In this document: positions 8,387 to 10,229 of the stretch, piece after piece
Layout: each line of letters starts with the position of its first letter
Position numbering within the stretch: position 1 is the stretch's first letter
Assembly (NCBI GenBank): GCA_003049485.1
Contig: PYST01000072.1
Span: 110,158 to 120,386 of the forward strand
Length of the DNA stretch: 10,229 nt
Source of the DNA: Ophioceras dolichostomum
Lineage: Eukaryota > Ascomycota > Sordariomycetes > Magnaporthales > Ophioceraceae
Direction: 5' to 3'
Notes under the pieces: model-generated
Database searches by the model: none
Seen by the model: only the letters and a program-made list of their open reading frames with translations
Told to the model about the DNA's origin: nothing
Made by a program: the position numbers and the translations under genes

Positions 8387-8881
8387 ACTAGAAGGACTAA
8401 AAGTGGGAACGTACAAGAGCAAGCTTTCCAGGACGCACGCTCGACATCAACTCTAAAAGCATGTGCCGGCGCCGAGAGATCTAGGACGAGGGAGAGGACG
8501 AGGACGTATTCGTAAAAGGAATATGGATCCCGTCCGAGGAGGCTCTCGAAGAGGAACCCGAACACGACGGAGAGGAGGCCAGCAGCCAACCGAGCAGGCA
8601 CTGCTCCTTTAGCAAGCCCGTGCTGCTAACGGCCGTCAGTCTGGCGGTGCTGGGTTGAAGCCTTTACATGAGAGAGTCCCGTGGAGTCGACGCTCTCGAG
8701 CCGAAAGACGAGTCCGTCCGGAAACCGGTGACGAGGTAGATCGACGCTCTGCCCAGCAAGAGACCTGACCTGAAGGCCAGAAAAAAAACACCAAGGATGG
8801 GGAAAAGAAAGGAACAGTCAAAGTTAAGACGAGCGCAACCTCGGGGGAGGCAACACCCGGTAATAGGTAGGGTAAGGGTCC

Positions 8882-8910
8882 GTGGTAGTAGTTGTGGTAG
8901 TAGTGGTAGT
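8882..8910. repeat. GTG/GTA trinucleotide microsatellite
   Basis: Irregular GTG, GTA and GTT triplets (TAC/CAC on the other strand) run for about 29 bp. Any open frame through it is a valine or threonine homopolymer artefact. Confidence 0.7.
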
Positions 8911-9321
8911 ATTGTCACTCCGGGAAAGAGGACGTGATGGTAGTGGAGGTGGAGGGGGGCGAGGAGGAGGAGAAAAGAAACAGCGAAGTAGCGATCTCTG
9001 GTCATGGAAAGACAAGCTGTTTGGGGTAAGTATATCAGAAAGAGTTGACCACGATCAGAATACCACCAAAGGAAACACATACTAGTCCAGACAGAGAACA
9101 CACACCTCCTCCCACCCTGTCGACACACCCATCCGCAGGAGGCAGCTCAACAACACACGACAAGGTCCAGGGCCAGCCGCATCGACCTTACAGCATTTGT
9201 GTAGAAGAATGCACCCGCAGCAGAAGCAGCAGCCCGACCAAGCCCGCTCGACGTCAAGCAGAGCACAGGCTTGTCCTGTCGGCGAGAGAAAGAGCAAGGG
9301 GGGGCCCCGATGTACATCCAA

Positions 9322-9344
9322 ACTCCTCGGAGCCAACGAGGAGT
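9322..9344. repeat. Short perfect inverted repeat (8-bp stem, 7-nt loop)
   Basis: ACTCCTCG at 9322-9329 and CGAGGAGT at 9337-9344 flank the loop GAGCCAA. There is no following U-run or gene end, so it is not a bacterial-type terminator. Its significance is unknown. Confidence 0.5.
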
Positions 9345-9524
9345 CCAGTCGCCGCAACACACACTGACACGCGCAACGGACGGGGGGCCGGGGGGGACAC
9401 TAGTTAGTGTACGGACGATTGAGAAAGGCCAAGAACGAGAAGGGGGGGTATCAGTAAGAAGAAGTCAAGCAAATAATAAGACGAAAAAAAGAAAAGCAGT
9501 CCAGAGTACAGACTAGCTACTAGG

Positions 9525-9547
9525 CAGGTAGGTAGTAGGTAGGTAGG
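9525..9547. repeat. GGTA tetranucleotide microsatellite
   Basis: GGTA units repeat with one interrupted copy (GTAGTAGG in the middle). It lies in non-coding upstream sequence. Confidence 0.75.
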
Positions 9548-10229
9548 CACAACAGGTGGCGGCGAGCGGCGACATCAGGCAGAGACGACAACAGCAACGT
9601 CAACCACCGTCACAAGCGGCGACGGGAAACAGCATGATCGCTCTCCTGCAGGCGAGGGAGTACGAAGAGGTAGTAGGTGGTGAGCAGCAGGACTAGTAGT
9701 AAAGTGGTGGTGGGAGTGGATGAAAAAAGAAAGATGGGGGGAGTGAGAAAGTGTTTTGTGTGTAAGAGGAGAGACACAGAAACGAGAGGAGGACAGGTCT
9801 GAGTACTGCTCAGGTACCGGACGGGGCACAGCGACCAGTACACCTACAACTGCGGTACCCGGACGCACGCCTTTTGCTTCTGCAGTTCGCATTACGCATT
9901 AAAGCAAAGTCGTTAGTCGATGCGTGTCCGTCGTAGTTTTCCCCACAAGTAGGTTTTGGGCGCTGGGCCTAGCACGGTACCACGGTCGTGCCCCGACTGC
10001 CGACGCTCCGGGAGGGATGCCCCTGTCTTTCTTTTCTGAGAAGAGAAAGGATGGGATTTTTCTTTTCTTTCTAGGGCAGGGGAGGGAGGGGGTGTGGATA
10101 CGGGAGAGAGAGGAGTGCAAGTAGTCCCAGTAGGGTCAGCGGTGGCCACAGTTGACCATGACGACGACCAGGACGACAATGGGGGAACAGGGAAGGCGGA
10201 TCGGGTGGTGTGGCTGCAGAGGACGGGGG

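Larger units (their letters stand above)
7289..10229. other. Gene-free region: long upstream leader and promoter or intergenic sequence
   Basis: About 2.9 kb lies upstream of the gene. It is purine-rich on the plus strand over long stretches (about 8100-8400, 9700-9800 and 10040-10110), so the gene's strand is CT-rich. It contains microsatellites, a tandem decamer and a small hairpin. No family-like protein sequence was recognised in any frame. Between 7406 and 7560 some minus-strand stretches look weakly coding, for example the peptide RTVASSLGHLFDDY ending at 7453, just before a GTACGT donor-like site. These could be short upstream exons of the same gene, but I cannot confirm it. Confidence 0.5.

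Noticed and set aside
7649..8422. 257-codon minus-strand ORF in the upstream region
   Set aside because: It is Ser/Pro/Phe/Leu-rich translation of CT-rich promoter-like DNA, with no motif and no splice-supported context.
8882..9085. Plus-strand ORF beginning with a valine run
   Set aside because: It is translation of the GTG/GTA microsatellite.

Overview
The window looks like genomic DNA from a filamentous ascomycete (Pezizomycotina; a Sordariomycete is my best guess, not proven). The reasons are one long G/C-ending coding region, a spliceosomal intron with fungal donor, branch-point and acceptor sequences, a serine/proline/glutamine-rich nuclear-regulator type protein, and kilobases of pyrimidine-rich non-coding flank with simple repeats. 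No bacterial operons, tRNA, rRNA, CRISPR array or transposon was recognised.

The only gene I can support is on the minus strand. Exon 1 (7057 down to 6072) and exon 2 (5000 down to a TAG at 3026-3028) appear to be one gene separated by a 1,071-nt intron. The donor is AAG|GTTAGT, the branch point GCTAAC, the acceptor CAACAG|G, and the phases match exactly (AG|G, arginine). The predicted protein has 986 residues (980 if translation starts at the internal MDVTSLLN methionine). It has a disordered Ser/Thr-rich N-terminal half, a conserved core with the protein's only four cysteines, basic nuclear-targeting clusters, and a long Tyr/Gln/Pro/Gly-rich C-terminal region. The core resembles a fungus-specific family I remember as 'ORP1-like'; its biochemical function is unknown to me, and a nuclear regulatory role is inference.

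Three features of this gene deserve attention. First, the reading frame continues after the TAG for 106 coding-like codons to a TGA at 2705-2707, suggesting readthrough, a nonsense allele, a sequence error or an unrecognised splice. Second, exon 2 has its own in-frame ATG between branch point and acceptor, so a transcript starting inside the long intron could give a 664-residue short isoform. Third, the frame is also open for 77 codons upstream of the first ATG, so the N-terminus may be incomplete.

Layout: 1-2704 is non-coding sequence downstream of the gene (3' UTR and intergenic); 2705-3025 is the possible C-terminal extension; 3026-7057 is the gene; 7058-7288 is the ATG-less upstream extension; 7289-10229 is a pyrimidine-rich (on the gene's strand) upstream region with many AGGGG elements, a perfect tandem decamer and several microsatellites. 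It is most simply read as 5' leader and promoter, with no convincing second gene.
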